This document shows, piece after piece, positions 44,587-53,697 of a stretch of 64,000 nt of DNA. The position numbers and the translations under genes were made by a program. Source of the stretch: Sphaerisporangium perillae (GTDB lineage Bacteria; Actinomycetota; Actinomycetes; Streptosporangiales; Streptosporangiaceae). The notes below the pieces were generated by a model. The model ran no database searches. It was not told the origin of the DNA and worked only from the letters and a program-made list of their open reading frames with translations. Every line of letters begins with the position of its first letter. The stretch's first letter is position 1. The DNA is taken from NCBI RefSeq assembly GCF_023276435.1, contig NZ_JALLPO010000039.1, forward strand, positions 1 to 64,000, written 5' to 3'.

Positions 44587-45000
44587 ATGCCCGAGGTCAA
44601 GAAGTTCTTGAGCACGCTTACGGTCGGCGCCGCACTCACCGGGGGCATGCTCGGCCTAGGCTCCGCGACCACGACCACCAGCGCCAACGCGGCCACCACG
44701 ATCAGCATGGGCACCTCGGACGGCCACCGGGAGTGGGCCCGCAACCGCAACCGCAACTACAACCGGAATCGCGCCTGGGCCCGGAACTGGAACCGGACCT
44801 TCGCCCGTAGCTGGGCCCGCAACTTCGCCCGCCACCTGAACCGCAGCGCAAGCCGTAGCCGCAACATCAACCGCCAGGCTCAGGCCATCAACATCAGGCT
44901 GGTGTTCCCGAGCCAACTCGGCGCGCCGGTGTCCGCCTCCGTGACGTCCACGCCGACGTCGACCTCGACGGCGCCGACGACGACGACGAAGATCCCGTAG
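44587..45000 (+). CDS. Secreted Arg/Asn/Trp-rich protein of unknown family
   Basis: 137 residues. Basic start (MPEVKKFL), hydrophobic signal stretch about 9-26, probable cleavage near SANAA (about residue 35). The mature part (about 47-97) is dominated by Arg, Asn, Trp and Ala in pairs such as RNRNYNRNRAW, NWNRTFARSWARNFARHLNR, with no Asp/Glu. A Ser/Thr/Pro linker tail (TSTPTSTSTAPTTTT) follows. An AAGGGGGA RBS precedes the ATG. No family recognised; very basic, likely wall- or nucleic-acid-associated or antimicrobial (inference). Confidence 0.7.
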   Translation: MPEVKKFLSTLTVGAALTGGMLGLGSATTTTSANAATTISMGTSDGHREWARNRNRNYNRNRAWARNWNRTFARSWARNFARHLNRSASRSRNINRQAQAINIRLVFPSQLGAPVSASVTSTPTSTSTAPTTTTKIP

Positions 45001-45120
45001 CACTGAACAACCCGGCTCCCGTTCTCGAGTGGATCGTGGCCCCCGTCGCAGGGGCCACGATCCGCGGGGAACGCGGGCATCGGGTCATCCCCCCGTATCC
45101 GCTCAACGCGGCCGTGACGG

Positions 45121-45540
45121 TCAGGAGCTCCGGGTGGCCGCGCGCGAGGACCACACCCAGACGAGCAGGGCCACATCGAGGCCGAACAACATGACGCCGC
45201 TCGGAACGTGCGTGCCCAGCATCTCCGTGGTGAAGTGCTGACCCATGCCGATGAGGAACAGGGCCAGGCTCGCGAGGGCGGGCCAGCCGGCGCCCCGTCC
45301 CGGCCGCCACACGAGCACCGCGGCGATGATCTGGACCAGGGCGATCAGGTGCACGACCATGCCCGCCATGACGTGGGTCTCCGCGAGGGCCTCTCCGCCC
45401 TTGACCCCCTGCCCGGCGAACGACGCGGCGACGATGAGGCCGGCCGCCTGGGCGGTCACGAGGATCCGCAACGTCCACAGCAGCCCTGGGGAGACGCGGT
45501 CGCGGTGGTGGAGCGTCTTCGTGGTCATGACTTCCTGCAT
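45121..45540 (-). CDS. Four-TM membrane protein of unknown function
   Basis: 139 residues, four hydrophobic segments (about 20-43, 56-78, 86-102, 112-131). RBS AAGGAGG lies upstream of ATG 45540. Conserved-looking VHLIALVQIIAAVLVWRPG and MGQHFTTEMLGTHVPSGVM lines suggest a DUF6220/DoxX-like small membrane family, not certain. Divergent from the HTH regulator at 45714, with an inverted repeat between, so probably its target. Confidence 0.65.
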   Translation of the reverse strand: MQEVMTTKTLHHRDRVSPGLLWTLRILVTAQAAGLIVAASFAGQGVKGGEALAETHVMAGMVVHLIALVQIIAAVLVWRPGRGAGWPALASLALFLIGMGQHFTTEMLGTHVPSGVMLFGLDVALLVWVWSSRAATRSS

Positions 45541-45670
45541 GGAGCCCTCCTTGGTCCGGTGATCGGGCTCATCGTGACGGCCGGCCCTCCCCGCGGTCGT
45601 CAGCCCGTCGGCGGACCGGCCCTCCACCGCGTGACGGAGCCGTCCCGACTCCCACGGCCTCCGACAACTT

Positions 45671-45697
45671 CGAAAGTCTTGACAATTTATTCTTTCG
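45671..45697. promoter_or_regulatory. Inverted repeat over a -35-like TTGACA
   Basis: CGAAAG (45671-45676) and CTTTCG (45692-45697) are inverted repeats 15 bp apart; a consensus-like TTGACA (45679-45684) sits between them. The site is in the divergent gap of a membrane protein and an HTH regulator, so it could be the regulator's operator. A matching -10 is not convincing. Confidence 0.4.
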
Positions 45698-45713
45698 GTG
45701 AGACCGTTGATAC

Positions 45714-46322
45714 ATGTTGGATGTAGCGGTGATCGAGGACCCGGCGGCGGCCGAGGTCTCGCTCGATCCGGTGAGGGCCCGGCTGCTGTCCGAACTGTCC
45801 GTGCCGGGGTCGGCGACGATGCTGGCGGCCAAGGTCGGCCTGCCACGGCAGAAGGTGAACTACCACCTCAAAACGCTGGAGCGGTACGGGCTGGTCGAGC
45901 TGGTGGAGGAGCGGCGCAAGGGCAACGTCACCGAGCGGGTGATGCGGGCGACCGCGGCCTCCTACGTGATCTCTCCGATCGCGCTCGCCCAGGTGCAGCC
46001 CGACCCCTCGCGCGCGCCCGATCAGCTGTCGGCGCGCTGGCTGCTGGCCGTGGCGGCCCGGCTGGTGCGCGATGTGGGCCAGCTGATCACCGGGGCGGCC
46101 AAGGCGCGCAAGAAGGTCGCGACGTTCGCGATCGACGGCGAGATCCGGTTCGCCTCGGCGGCCGACCGGGCCGCCTTCGCCACCGAGCTGGCCGAGGCGG
46201 TGACCGCGCTGGTCGGCAAGTACCACGACGAGACGGCGGAAGGCGGCCGCGACCACCGCGTCATCGTCGCCGTCCACCCCAGCGTCTCGACCGAAACGCC
46301 CGCCCCCGGGAAGGAGTCGTGA
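45714..46322 (+). CDS. ArsR-type HTH transcriptional regulator
   Basis: 202 residues. A winged HTH at residues 15-75: SLDPVRARLLSELSVPGSATMLAAKVGLPRQKVNYHLKTLERYGLVELVEERRKG, cytoplasmic. The C-terminal 120 residues may sense a ligand or fold as a START-like dimer. No metal-binding Cys box. It probably represses the divergent four-TM gene. ATG 45714. Confidence 0.85.
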   Translation: MLDVAVIEDPAAAEVSLDPVRARLLSELSVPGSATMLAAKVGLPRQKVNYHLKTLERYGLVELVEERRKGNVTERVMRATAASYVISPIALAQVQPDPSRAPDQLSARWLLAVAARLVRDVGQLITGAAKARKKVATFAIDGEIRFASAADRAAFATELAEAVTALVGKYHDETAEGGRDHRVIVAVHPSVSTETPAPGKES

Positions 46323-46420
46323 GACATCCCTGCCGATGCCAGGTGCCGCGCCCGCCGGCGTGACGGCTCGTCGCCCGGCCGGCGCGGTTCTGTCGGACCG
46401 TTCTGGCATGCTCCGGGAGC

Positions 46421-46966
46421 ATGACCGAGATCCCTCCGGAGAACTACTCGCAGCGCTGGGCCGACGACACCCGCGTGGTGCCCCCGCTGACCGGCGATGA
46501 GCGCGAGACCCTGACCGCGGCGCTCGACTGGCAGCGCGCGACGTTCGAGCTGAAGTGCTCCGGCATCCCCGCTGAGCGGCTGTCGGAGAAGTCCGTGCCG
46601 CCGTCCGGTCTGAGCCTGCACGGCCTGGTCCGCCATCTCGCCGCGGTGGAACGATGGTGGTTCCGCCTGCAGTTCGCCGGTGAGGACCTCCCGCTGCTGT
46701 ACTACTCCGATGAGGATCCCGACCAGGACTTCGACTCCCTGGACGGCGACATCGCCGAGGCCTTCGCGGTCTGGCGGGCGGAGTGCGGCCACGCCCGCCG
46801 CATCATCGACGGCGCTCCCTCCCTCGACCAGACCGGCATTCGCGCGAAGACCGGAGAGCCCATCTCGCTACGTCGCATCCTCGTCGACATGATCGCCGAA
46901 TACGCGCGGCACAACGGGCACGCCGACCTCCTCCGCGAGCGCATCGACGGCGCCACCGGCTACTGA
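46421..46966 (+). CDS. DinB/DUF664 family protein
   Basis: 181 residues, four-helix bundle of the DinB_2/DUF664 type: SLHGLVRHLAAVERWWFR gives the first metal-ligand His, and ILVDMIAEYARHNGHADLLRE the HxxxH pair. Family members include mycothiol- or bacillithiol-dependent S-transferases, metal-dependent enzymes. Substrate unknown. Ends 156 bp before a bidirectional terminator. Confidence 0.88.
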   Translation: MTEIPPENYSQRWADDTRVVPPLTGDERETLTAALDWQRATFELKCSGIPAERLSEKSVPPSGLSLHGLVRHLAAVERWWFRLQFAGEDLPLLYYSDEDPDQDFDSLDGDIAEAFAVWRAECGHARRIIDGAPSLDQTGIRAKTGEPISLRRILVDMIAEYARHNGHADLLRERIDGATGY

Positions 46967-47122
46967 CGCCCGGTCCGCCTCGGGCGCCGGGCGACGGAAG
47001 CCGTAGGTCTCGTACCGCTTGGTACCGCCGATCGGTACAGCTCTCCGGTCCACGCCTCCTCGAAGGACCCGTTGCGCCCGTCCGGGCGCTTCGTACCGTC
47101 GTCCCCTGAGGCGTCAGGCGAG

Positions 47123-47161
47123 CCAGGAGCCCGGTCACAGGCGGTGTGACCGGGCTCCTGG
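47123..47161. terminator. Bidirectional terminator-like hairpin
   Basis: A perfect 17-bp stem (47123-47139 with 47145-47161) around loop GGCGG. It could end both the plus-strand DinB transcript and the minus-strand broken gene at 47168-47472. Confidence 0.85.
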
Positions 47162-47167
47162 AAAGGG

Positions 47168-47472
47168 TCAGTGAAACCGGTCCCCGGGGACAGGCCGCTG
47201 GTCAGGCGCTGGTAGTCGGTGCCGTAGCCGCGACGCTGCTGGTAGGCCCGGTACGAGCCGTGCCGGGCGTCGGCCCAGCGGTCGAATGACGCCGGGAGCG
47301 GGCCACAGCGCCGAGACGATCATCTGTCCGTCCCCGGCCTGCGGCCGGTACCGCTCCGGGTACTTCGACACCTGCACGCGCTGGCAGACGTCGCCCACCA
47401 CCGCGGACTGCCAGGCCCGGCCTGATCGCCGTGCGCGTCGCCGGCCAGGACCAGGACCAGTTGTTGCGTCAT
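47168..47472 (-). pseudogene. Broken gene of unrecognised family
   Basis: Three coding-like stretches with high GC3 occur in different frames on the minus strand: MTQQLVLVLAGDAHGD (from ATG 47472), VGDVCQRVQVSKYPERYRPQ, and FDRWADARHGSYRAYQQRRG. Two frameshifts are needed to read them as one protein. No family is recognised. A terminator hairpin follows. It may be a recent decay product. Confidence 0.45.
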
Positions 47473-47496
47473 GTGCGGCTCTGGGCCAGAACTCTG

Positions 47497-48348
47497 TCAG
47501 AAAAGGGTCAGCGGCTCGATCGGCATCGGTTCGGGCAGCGGATCGATCTCGGGCAGCCGGGCCCGAACGTCGTCGTGGAAACGGCGAGCGAGCATCAGCG
47601 CGTCGGCGTTGTCGGGGGTATGGATGAACACGGTCGGCGACCGGCCTTCGCGAAGCCATTCCGCGACCGTGCCGACCCAGTGCCGCCAGCCCTCGACCGT
47701 GCGCGCCGTGTCGTCCCGCCCGAGGTAGCGGACGATCGGACGGTCGGTGAGAGCGGACGACCGGCGCGGCACGCGCGGTTTCTTCGTCCACGCGTCTCGT
47801 TCGGCGTCACTGGTCGGCGGGCTCTGGAAGAAGGCGGTGGTGTCGAACGGGATCCACTCGGCGTCAGCGCCGGCGAGAACCCTTTCGAGCAGCCGTGCGG
47901 ATCGCTCGTCATCGAAGAACGCGCGGTGGCGGACCTCGACGGCGTATCTGTACGAGCGGGGAAGCCGGCGAAGAAAGCCCGCCAGCGTGCCGAGGTCGTT
48001 CGGACCGAACGATCCCGGCAACTGGACCCAGAGGGCGTGGGCTCGCGGCCCGAGCGGCTCGATCGCCTCCAGGAACGATCGGAGCTCCTCGTCGACGCCG
48101 GTGAGACGACGCTCGTGCGTGATCGCCTTGGACAGCTTGACCACGAACCGGAAGTCGGGGGTGGTCTGCGCCGCCCACGACTCCACGGTGCTCCTCGCCG
48201 GAGTCGCGTAGAACGTCGTGTTTCCCTCCACCGCGTTGCACCAGGTCGCATAGGACCGCAGGCGCTCGCCGGGAGGGAGCGGATGAGGCAGAAAGCGCCC
48301 CTGCCATGGCGTGTGCGTCCACATCGCGCATCCCACATGAAGCCGCAT
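47497..48348 (-). CDS. DUF72 family (TIM-barrel) protein
   Basis: 283 residues. Starts MRLHVGCAMWTHTPWQG; NTTFYATPARSTVESWAAQTT and FRFVVKLSKAITHE are the typical DUF72 blocks. The alpha/beta barrel resembles YecE; the biochemical function is not established. ATG 48348 is selected to give the standard N-terminus. Confidence 0.88.
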   Translation of the reverse strand: MRLHVGCAMWTHTPWQGRFLPHPLPPGERLRSYATWCNAVEGNTTFYATPARSTVESWAAQTTPDFRFVVKLSKAITHERRLTGVDEELRSFLEAIEPLGPRAHALWVQLPGSFGPNDLGTLAGFLRRLPRSYRYAVEVRHRAFFDDERSARLLERVLAGADAEWIPFDTTAFFQSPPTSDAERDAWTKKPRVPRRSSALTDRPIVRYLGRDDTARTVEGWRHWVGTVAEWLREGRSPTVFIHTPDNADALMLARRFHDDVRARLPEIDPLPEPMPIEPLTLF

Positions 48349-48468
48349 GACCCCGACGCTATCCAAGGCCCGCGGAACAGGCCGAACGTTCCGCTCCGCG
48401 TACGCGGCCGGCCCAGGCAAGGCGGGATGTGACCGGCGGCATCGAGCGACTCGCTAGCCTAGGGCGCG

Positions 48469-49623
48469 ATGAACCGTTTGACGACGTCGAGAGGTGAGTT
48501 CGACCTCACCCGCTTCCCCGAGGATCCCCGTGACCCGCTTCGCGCCTGGGACGCCGCCGACGAATATCTGCTGCGGGACCTCGACGGAATCGACGGCGGG
48601 CCGACGGACCTGTCGGGCACCGTGGTCGTGCTGGGCGATCGATGGGGCGCCCTGGTCACCGCGATCGCCGATCACCATCCCGTGCAGATCACCGACTCCT
48701 TCCTCAGCCAGGAGGCGACCCGCGCGAACCTGGAGCGCAACGGGGTCGCCGCGGACGCGGTGCGGCTCCGCACGACCAGGGACGCGCCTCCGGACCGGAT
48801 CGACGTGCTGCTCATCCGGGTTCCCAAGAGCCTCGCGCTCCTTGAGGACCAGTTGCACCGCCTCGCACCCCACGTGCACGCGGGCACCGTGGTCGTCGGC
48901 GCCGGGATGGTCACCGAGATCCATAACTCGACGCTGAAGCTGTTCGAACGGATCCTCGGGCCGACCAGGACGTCGCTGGCGGCGAAGAAGGCACGGCTCA
49001 TCTTCTGCTCGCCGGACCCTAGGCTCCCCCGGGCGGCCAACCCCTGGCCGCGTAGTTACACGCTGCCCACCGGCATCGGAGCCGTCTCCGGCCTGACCGT
49101 CACCAACCACGCGGGCATCTTCTGCGCCGACCGCCTCGACGTCGGCACCCGCTTCTTCCTGCGGAACCTGCCGCCGCGCCATGGACGCGAACACGTCGTG
49201 GACCTGGGCTGCGGCAACGGGGTGATCGGGCTCGCCGCGGCACTGAGCAACAGCGAGGCTCAGGTGACGTTCATCGACGAGTCGTACCAGGCGCTGGCCT
49301 CGGCGGAGGCGACATTCCGGGCGAACGTCGACGCGGGCACCACCGCGCGGTTCCTGGCGGCCGACGGCATGTCAGATGTACCCGCGGGGACGGTGGACCT
49401 GGTGCTGAACAACCCGCCGTTTCACACGCACCGCGCGACCACCGACGCGACGGCCTGGCGCATGTTCAACGGGTCACGCGCCGCGCTACGCCGCGGCGGC
49501 GAACTGTGGGTGGTCGGCAACCGGCATCTCGGCTACCACGCGAAGCTCCGCCGGCTCTTCGGCAATTGCGAGGTCGCCGCGAGCGACCCCCGGTTCGTCG
49601 TCCTGCGCGCCGTCAAGCGCTGA
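48469..49623 (+). CDS. RlmG/RsmC-like rRNA guanine-N2 methyltransferase
   Basis: 384 residues, two tandem Rossmann-like domains. The N-terminal half is a degenerate methyltransferase domain; the C-terminal half has [17 protein letters not shown] (SAM-binding) and LNNPPFHTH (NPPF catalytic motif). This is the RlmG/RsmC arrangement, which methylates G in 23S or 16S rRNA. I cannot say which. ATG 48469 begins 120 bp from the divergent DUF72 gene. Confidence 0.85.
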   Translation: MNRLTTSRGEFDLTRFPEDPRDPLRAWDAADEYLLRDLDGIDGGPTDLSGTVVVLGDRWGALVTAIADHHPVQITDSFLSQEATRANLERNGVAADAVRLRTTRDAPPDRIDVLLIRVPKSLALLEDQLHRLAPHVHAGTVVVGAGMVTEIHNSTLKLFERILGPTRTSLAAKKARLIFCSPDPRLPRAANPWPRSYTLPTGIGAVSGLTVTNHAGIFCADRLDVGTRFFLRNLPPRHGREHVVDLGCGNGVIGLAAALSNSEAQVTFIDESYQALASAEATFRANVDAGTTARFLAADGMSDVPAGTVDLVLNNPPFHTHRATTDATAWRMFNGSRAALRRGGELWVVGNRHLGYHAKLRRLFGNCEVAASDPRFVVLRAVKR

Positions 49624-49718
49624 CCGCACGGCGAACCGGCCGAAAGTACGGTGGCAGACGGCGCGAATCCCGCTTTCGGCCAATGCCTGGCAACGGGCCG
49701 GGCCCGCAGGATGAGCGC

Positions 49719-50837
49719 ATGCCCCCCGAAGATCCCCATCCTGTGTTGAAAGCCGATGGCCTGACCGAGCGTCCCGGCGGCCGTCCGGCTCCTGACTCCC
49801 GCGACCGGCGCCCGGACGACGACGGTCCGGGAGGCCCTGCGGCGACCTCCCCCGGCCGGCCGCGTATCGCCGCGCTCGACGTAGTGCGCGGGTTCGCGCT
49901 GTGCGGGATCCTGCTGGCCAACATCCAGCCGATAGCCAACGCCGGCGACATCATCTTGGCGCCTTCGGCGACAGGCCCGCAGGACGTGAACGCGTGGGTG
50001 GGCCTGCTCGTCGAGCAGCGCTTCTTCCCGATCTTCTCTCTGCTGTTCGGTATCGGGTTCTCACTGCTGCTGGACTCCGCCGCCAACCGCGCCGCCCGTC
50101 CGCGGCTGATCCTGCTGCGCCGGCTTCTGGTGCTGCTCGGGGTCGGCCTGGTGCACTTCCTGCTGCTGTGGCAGGGCGACATCCTGAGCACCTATGCCGT
50201 CGTCGGCCTGCTGGTGCTGCTGCCCTCGACCTGGCTGCCGCGCTGGGCCGTCGCCGGTCTCGCCGCCGCGCTCGTCGCGGCATCGTTGATCGTCGGTGCT
50301 GACAGGACGCTGCTGGTCGCCGGGCTGTTCCTGCTCGGCTCGGCACTGGTCCGGTACGGGGTGATCGCACGGATGGAGCAGTCCACGTGGGTTCCGGCCG
50401 TGCTGGGCCTGGCATTGGCGGCGGGAGCGGCGCCTGTCCTGTGGCTGCAGGCCGGGGTGCGGTCCGGCGACGCGCACTTCGGCCGCTTGATGGCCGGGGC
50501 CGGGTTGCTGCTCGCGGGGGTGTACGTGTGCGCCCTGCTGGTCCTGCTCAGGACGCCGTTCCGCCGGGCGCTGCAGGCCGTCTTCGCACCGCTGGGCCGG
50601 ATGGCGCTGACCAACTACCTGACCGCCACGCTCCTCGTCCTGGCGGTCGCGCACGTCGTCAACGGCCCGCCGGACGGCTGGCCGCTGACGACGGTGTTCC
50701 TGATCGCCGCCGTCATCCTCACCGCCCAGTGGGTGTTCTCCACCCTCTGGCTGCGCCGATACCGCTTCGGCCCCCTCGAGTGGCTCTGGCGCTGGGCCAC
50801 CTGGGCCCACCGTCCACCCCTGCGCCGCACCCACTGA
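49719..50837 (+). CDS. DUF418 family membrane protein
   Basis: 372 residues: Pro/Arg/Asp-rich N-terminal 45 residues, then [20 protein letters not shown] (the DUF418 hallmark near TM1), about nine TMs, and [18 protein letters not shown] in the C-terminal acyltransferase-like region. Family function unknown; related to the OpgC/acyltransferase fold. Start taken as ATG 49719; ATG 49683 is an in-frame alternative. Confidence 0.85.
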   Translation: MPPEDPHPVLKADGLTERPGGRPAPDSRDRRPDDDGPGGPAATSPGRPRIAALDVVRGFALCGILLANIQPIANAGDIILAPSATGPQDVNAWVGLLVEQRFFPIFSLLFGIGFSLLLDSAANRAARPRLILLRRLLVLLGVGLVHFLLLWQGDILSTYAVVGLLVLLPSTWLPRWAVAGLAAALVAASLIVGADRTLLVAGLFLLGSALVRYGVIARMEQSTWVPAVLGLALAAGAAPVLWLQAGVRSGDAHFGRLMAGAGLLLAGVYVCALLVLLRTPFRRALQAVFAPLGRMALTNYLTATLLVLAVAHVVNGPPDGWPLTTVFLIAAVILTAQWVFSTLWLRRYRFGPLEWLWRWATWAHRPPLRRTH

Positions 50838-50846
50838 CCGCTTTGA

Positions 50847-51197
50847 CACTACGTCACGCCGACCGGCATAGCGGAAGGACATGAGCAGATCGCCTGGCTC
50901 TACGAGCAGTTCTTCAAGGGCTTCCCGGACTATCACCTGACGGCGTGGTTCGAGGTCGACGAGTGCGACAACCCCGCGGTCACGGAATGGACGATCACCG
51001 GCACCCATACGGGCCCCTTCCTGCTGCCCGACGGGCGTGAACTGGAAGGAACCGGCCGTTACATCATCGTCCGAGCGACGTGCGCTTCGTTCGTCGAGAA
51101 CGGCAAGATCACCACGCACCGGGAATACTACGATCAGCTGGAGCTCTACAGCCAACTCGGCTTCGGCCTGACGGAACTCAACGCCGCCCACGCCTAG
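50847..51197 (+). pseudogene. N-truncated SnoaL-like polyketide cyclase (ester cyclase)
   Basis: The open frame reads GHEQIAWLYEQFFKGFPDYHL... through WTITGTHTGPFLLPDGRELEGTGRYIIV and GKITTHREYYDQLELYSQLGF, matching the C-terminal two thirds of SnoaL/NTF2-like ester cyclases. No ATG, GTG or TTG precedes it in frame after the stop at 50844, and the first ~40 residues of the fold are missing. Likely a relic. Confidence 0.8.
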
Positions 51198-51319
51198 CCC
51201 GTATCGCCGGTCACCCCCGCATGAGCGACGGCCTCTGGGCGTCGAGGAGACGGTCAAGCCGTCAGCTCACGACGCCGCCGAAGCCGAAGGTGTCGACCGG
51301 GGGCGCCGACGGCGAGGAG

Positions 51320-51551
51320 GTCCCGGTACGCCGTCACTCGCGAGGGAACCGAGCCCGGCGCGGACTCCGCCACCGCCGAGCAGAAGGCCGCGCTCATTCA
51401 CGGCGTGAGCGAGCTGCTGCTCGACGTGCTCGGCAAACCGCTGGACTCCACCTTTGCCATCATCGACGAGGTCGAAACGGAGAACTGGGGCCGGGGCGGC
51501 CTGCCGGTCGAGCGGTTCCGCGCCGCACAGCGCGCACGTCACTCCGAATAG
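51320..51551 (+). pseudogene. 4-oxalocrotonate tautomerase, start lost and frameshifted
   Basis: GAGGAGG (51314-51320) looks like the RBS. The start codon position reads GTC, followed by CCG GTA CGC, then one extra C at 51332, then VTREGTEPGADSATAEQKAALIHGV and ENWGRGGLPVERF to the TAG at 51549. The original protein would have begun M-P, with the catalytic N-terminal proline. Both mutations disable it. Confidence 0.75.
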
Positions 51552-51722
51552 GCCGCTCCGGCGCTTTCGACCTGAGGCGCACGCCGCGACATGAGGCACT
51601 CAAGGAGATCATGAACACCCGCGATCCGTTCCCCGAAAGCTCCCCGGCGGGACGGATCCGAGCAGGCGGACATGGTCCTGGGCGACGCCATGCCTGGCAC
51701 CCTGTCCGGTTAAGGTGCATTC

Positions 51723-52211
51723 ATGAGTCTTCGTGATATCCCGGTGCGCACGCTGGCCGATGCGCCCACCACGTTGGGAGAACTCACCGGCGACGCGGCG
51801 ACCCTGGTGGTCAACGTGGCGTCGAAGTGCGGTCTCACCCCGCAGTACGCCGGACTGGTCCGGCTTCAGGAACGGTTCGGCGAGCGCGGTTTCACGGTCG
51901 TCGGCGTGCCCTGCAACCAGTTCGCGGGCCAGGAACCGGGATCGGCGGAGCAGATCCAGGACTTCTGTGTCACGACCTACGGCGTGGACTTCCCCCTGCT
52001 GGAGAAGGCCGACGTCAACGGCGAGAACCGCCACCCGCTCTACGCGTCCCTGGTGGAGACCCCGGACGCCTCGGGTGACGCGGGCGACATCCAGTGGAAC
52101 TTCGAGAAGTTCCTCCTCGACCGCCAAGGCAACGTCGTCGCCCGGTTCCGCCCGCGCGCCGACCCCGAGGACCCGGCCATCGTCGAAGCCATCGAAAAGG
52201 CGATCGGCTAA
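51723..52211 (+). CDS. Glutathione peroxidase family protein
   Basis: 162 residues, full length: NVASKCGLTP with peroxidatic Cys36, NQFAGQEPG with Gln70, WNFEKFL with Trp125/Asn126, completing the catalytic tetrad, plus the CNQF resolving Cys region. In actinobacteria these enzymes act with thioredoxin rather than glutathione. Reduces peroxides in the cytoplasm. ATG 51723. Confidence 0.92.
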   Translation: MSLRDIPVRTLADAPTTLGELTGDAATLVVNVASKCGLTPQYAGLVRLQERFGERGFTVVGVPCNQFAGQEPGSAEQIQDFCVTTYGVDFPLLEKADVNGENRHPLYASLVETPDASGDAGDIQWNFEKFLLDRQGNVVARFRPRADPEDPAIVEAIEKAIG

Positions 52212-52304
52212 GCGAACGGGCCTGAAAGGACTAAGTCCGATGGAGTAGGCCTGCCGGTCCTTGGACCGAAGCGTGCGCCGTCAGGCATGGCTAACGTCGG
52301 TGTC

Positions 52305-53348
52305 ATGCGTACCGAAGACCTGTTGGACGAGGCGTACGAGCGGCTGCACCGGACGGGGCCGGAGTTCGAGGGCTGGCTGACCAATCACGGTCCGATGGCC
52401 GCCGAATCAATGGTCAGGCGCGGGCACGCACGCGAGGTCCACCGCTGGCTCGACGGCTACGTTCGCCGTTTGGAGGAACTGCCGCGCGGCACTTGGCCCA
52501 TCGCCGCCGACGACTGGCGAGCGGCACTGGGAGATCCGCATCGCCTCGGCGACTGGCTGGCCTTTTTCGATCGTGAAGTGAGAGAACAACCCTGGCGTGC
52601 CGTACTGGAGACCTGGTGGCCGAGGCTACTGCCCGGCATCGCAGCCGGCGCCACCCACGGAGTGATTCGTACCGGGCACGCGGTCCATGCCTTGTCGAGC
52701 CACGAAGACGGACCGCGGCTGGCCGAATTCGGCCAGGCCCTCGGCTACTGGGCGGCGCGCTGGCAACCGGTCCCGGCGACCGCCGCGCCATCCGGCTCCG
52801 CCGGCTCCCCGCACGCCCTCGCCGGCATCCCGCGCGTGCCCGACCAGCAGAAAGGCATCAACCACCGGCTCGACCAGCTCGCCGGCGTCCCCGACTGGAC
52901 GTCCGCGCTCTCCGCGCTGAAACCAGCCGCCGACGCCGAGCAGGCCCGTGACCGGATCGCCGAATTGGCGGATGCGGCCACCTTGCGCTACCTCTCCAGC
53001 GCGCACGGCTCCGCCATCATGCTGGTCCACTCCGCGACCGCGCCGACAGCCGTACTACGCACCTTGCCCGCACTACCCACCACCCTCTGGGTTGCGAGCC
53101 TGGCCGCCGCGTGGACGGCAAGCGCCGCGGTCACCGCCGCCTACGCCCCCGCCGAACTCATGCCCAGGACGAGCCTGCCCACCGCACCCGGCTCTGCGGA
53201 GGAGGTGTTCGCCCGCGCCGTTCTTCACCAGGACGAGCACGTCATCAAACTCGCCGACACCTGCCTCGACGTCTACCAGCGCACCAGTGACCCTGACGCC
53301 CTCGCCGCGGTGATCCGCGCCATGGACCTCATCGAATCGGGCAGCTGA
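52305..53348 (+). CDS. Questin-oxidase-like protein
   Basis: 347 residues, soluble and all-alpha: HGPMAAESMVRRGHA and GATHGVIRTGHAVHAL are typical of PF14027 questin oxidase-like proteins (AflY/MdpL Baeyer-Villiger-type oxidases). ATG 52305 gives the usual MRTEDLLDEAYERLHRTGPEFEGWL start; ATG 52287 is upstream in frame. In this genomic setting it is not part of a recognisable polyketide cluster, so its role is unknown. Confidence 0.82.
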   Translation: MRTEDLLDEAYERLHRTGPEFEGWLTNHGPMAAESMVRRGHAREVHRWLDGYVRRLEELPRGTWPIAADDWRAALGDPHRLGDWLAFFDREVREQPWRAVLETWWPRLLPGIAAGATHGVIRTGHAVHALSSHEDGPRLAEFGQALGYWAARWQPVPATAAPSGSAGSPHALAGIPRVPDQQKGINHRLDQLAGVPDWTSALSALKPAADAEQARDRIAELADAATLRYLSSAHGSAIMLVHSATAPTAVLRTLPALPTTLWVASLAAAWTASAAVTAAYAPAELMPRTSLPTAPGSAEEVFARAVLHQDEHVIKLADTCLDVYQRTSDPDALAAVIRAMDLIESGS

Positions 53349-53356
53349 CCGACACG

Positions 53357-53548
53357 TTGGAGGGCCTGCCTCGCGCGGACCACGCGACGGACGTCTTCTA
53401 TCCTGGGGAACGCGGCGCGGCGACCACGGCCGCGCGAGCCGAGAAGGGGATTCCGGTGGCCGGGAAGGTGTGGAACGAGGTCAGCAGCGCCACTGACCGC
53501 CTGGGCGTGCCGCTTCCCAGCACAGCGACCGCCTCTGCGCGTCCCTGA
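53357..53548 (+). pseudogene. C-terminal fragment of an Ldh2/malate-lactate dehydrogenase family gene
   Basis: About 60 codons ending FYPGERGAATTAARAEKGIPVAG... and DRLGVPLP. This resembles the extreme C-terminus of Ldh2 (AllD/YbiC/malate) dehydrogenases, whose tail reads like PGERGxxxxxxRLREGIPI. The preceding catalytic domains are absent; the questin-oxidase gene ends 8 bp before. Confidence 0.6.
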
Positions 53549-53697
53549 CCTGGAGGTCCGCGATCGACTCCGTGGCGATCGACCGCTGCCGGTGTGGCAC
53601 CGGCGGGCACGACGCCCGGCCCTTCCGGGTACCTGCCGTGCCACCATCCCGAAACCCTGTGGACGGACGCCTCAGGGCATCTACCGAAGGAGCACGC

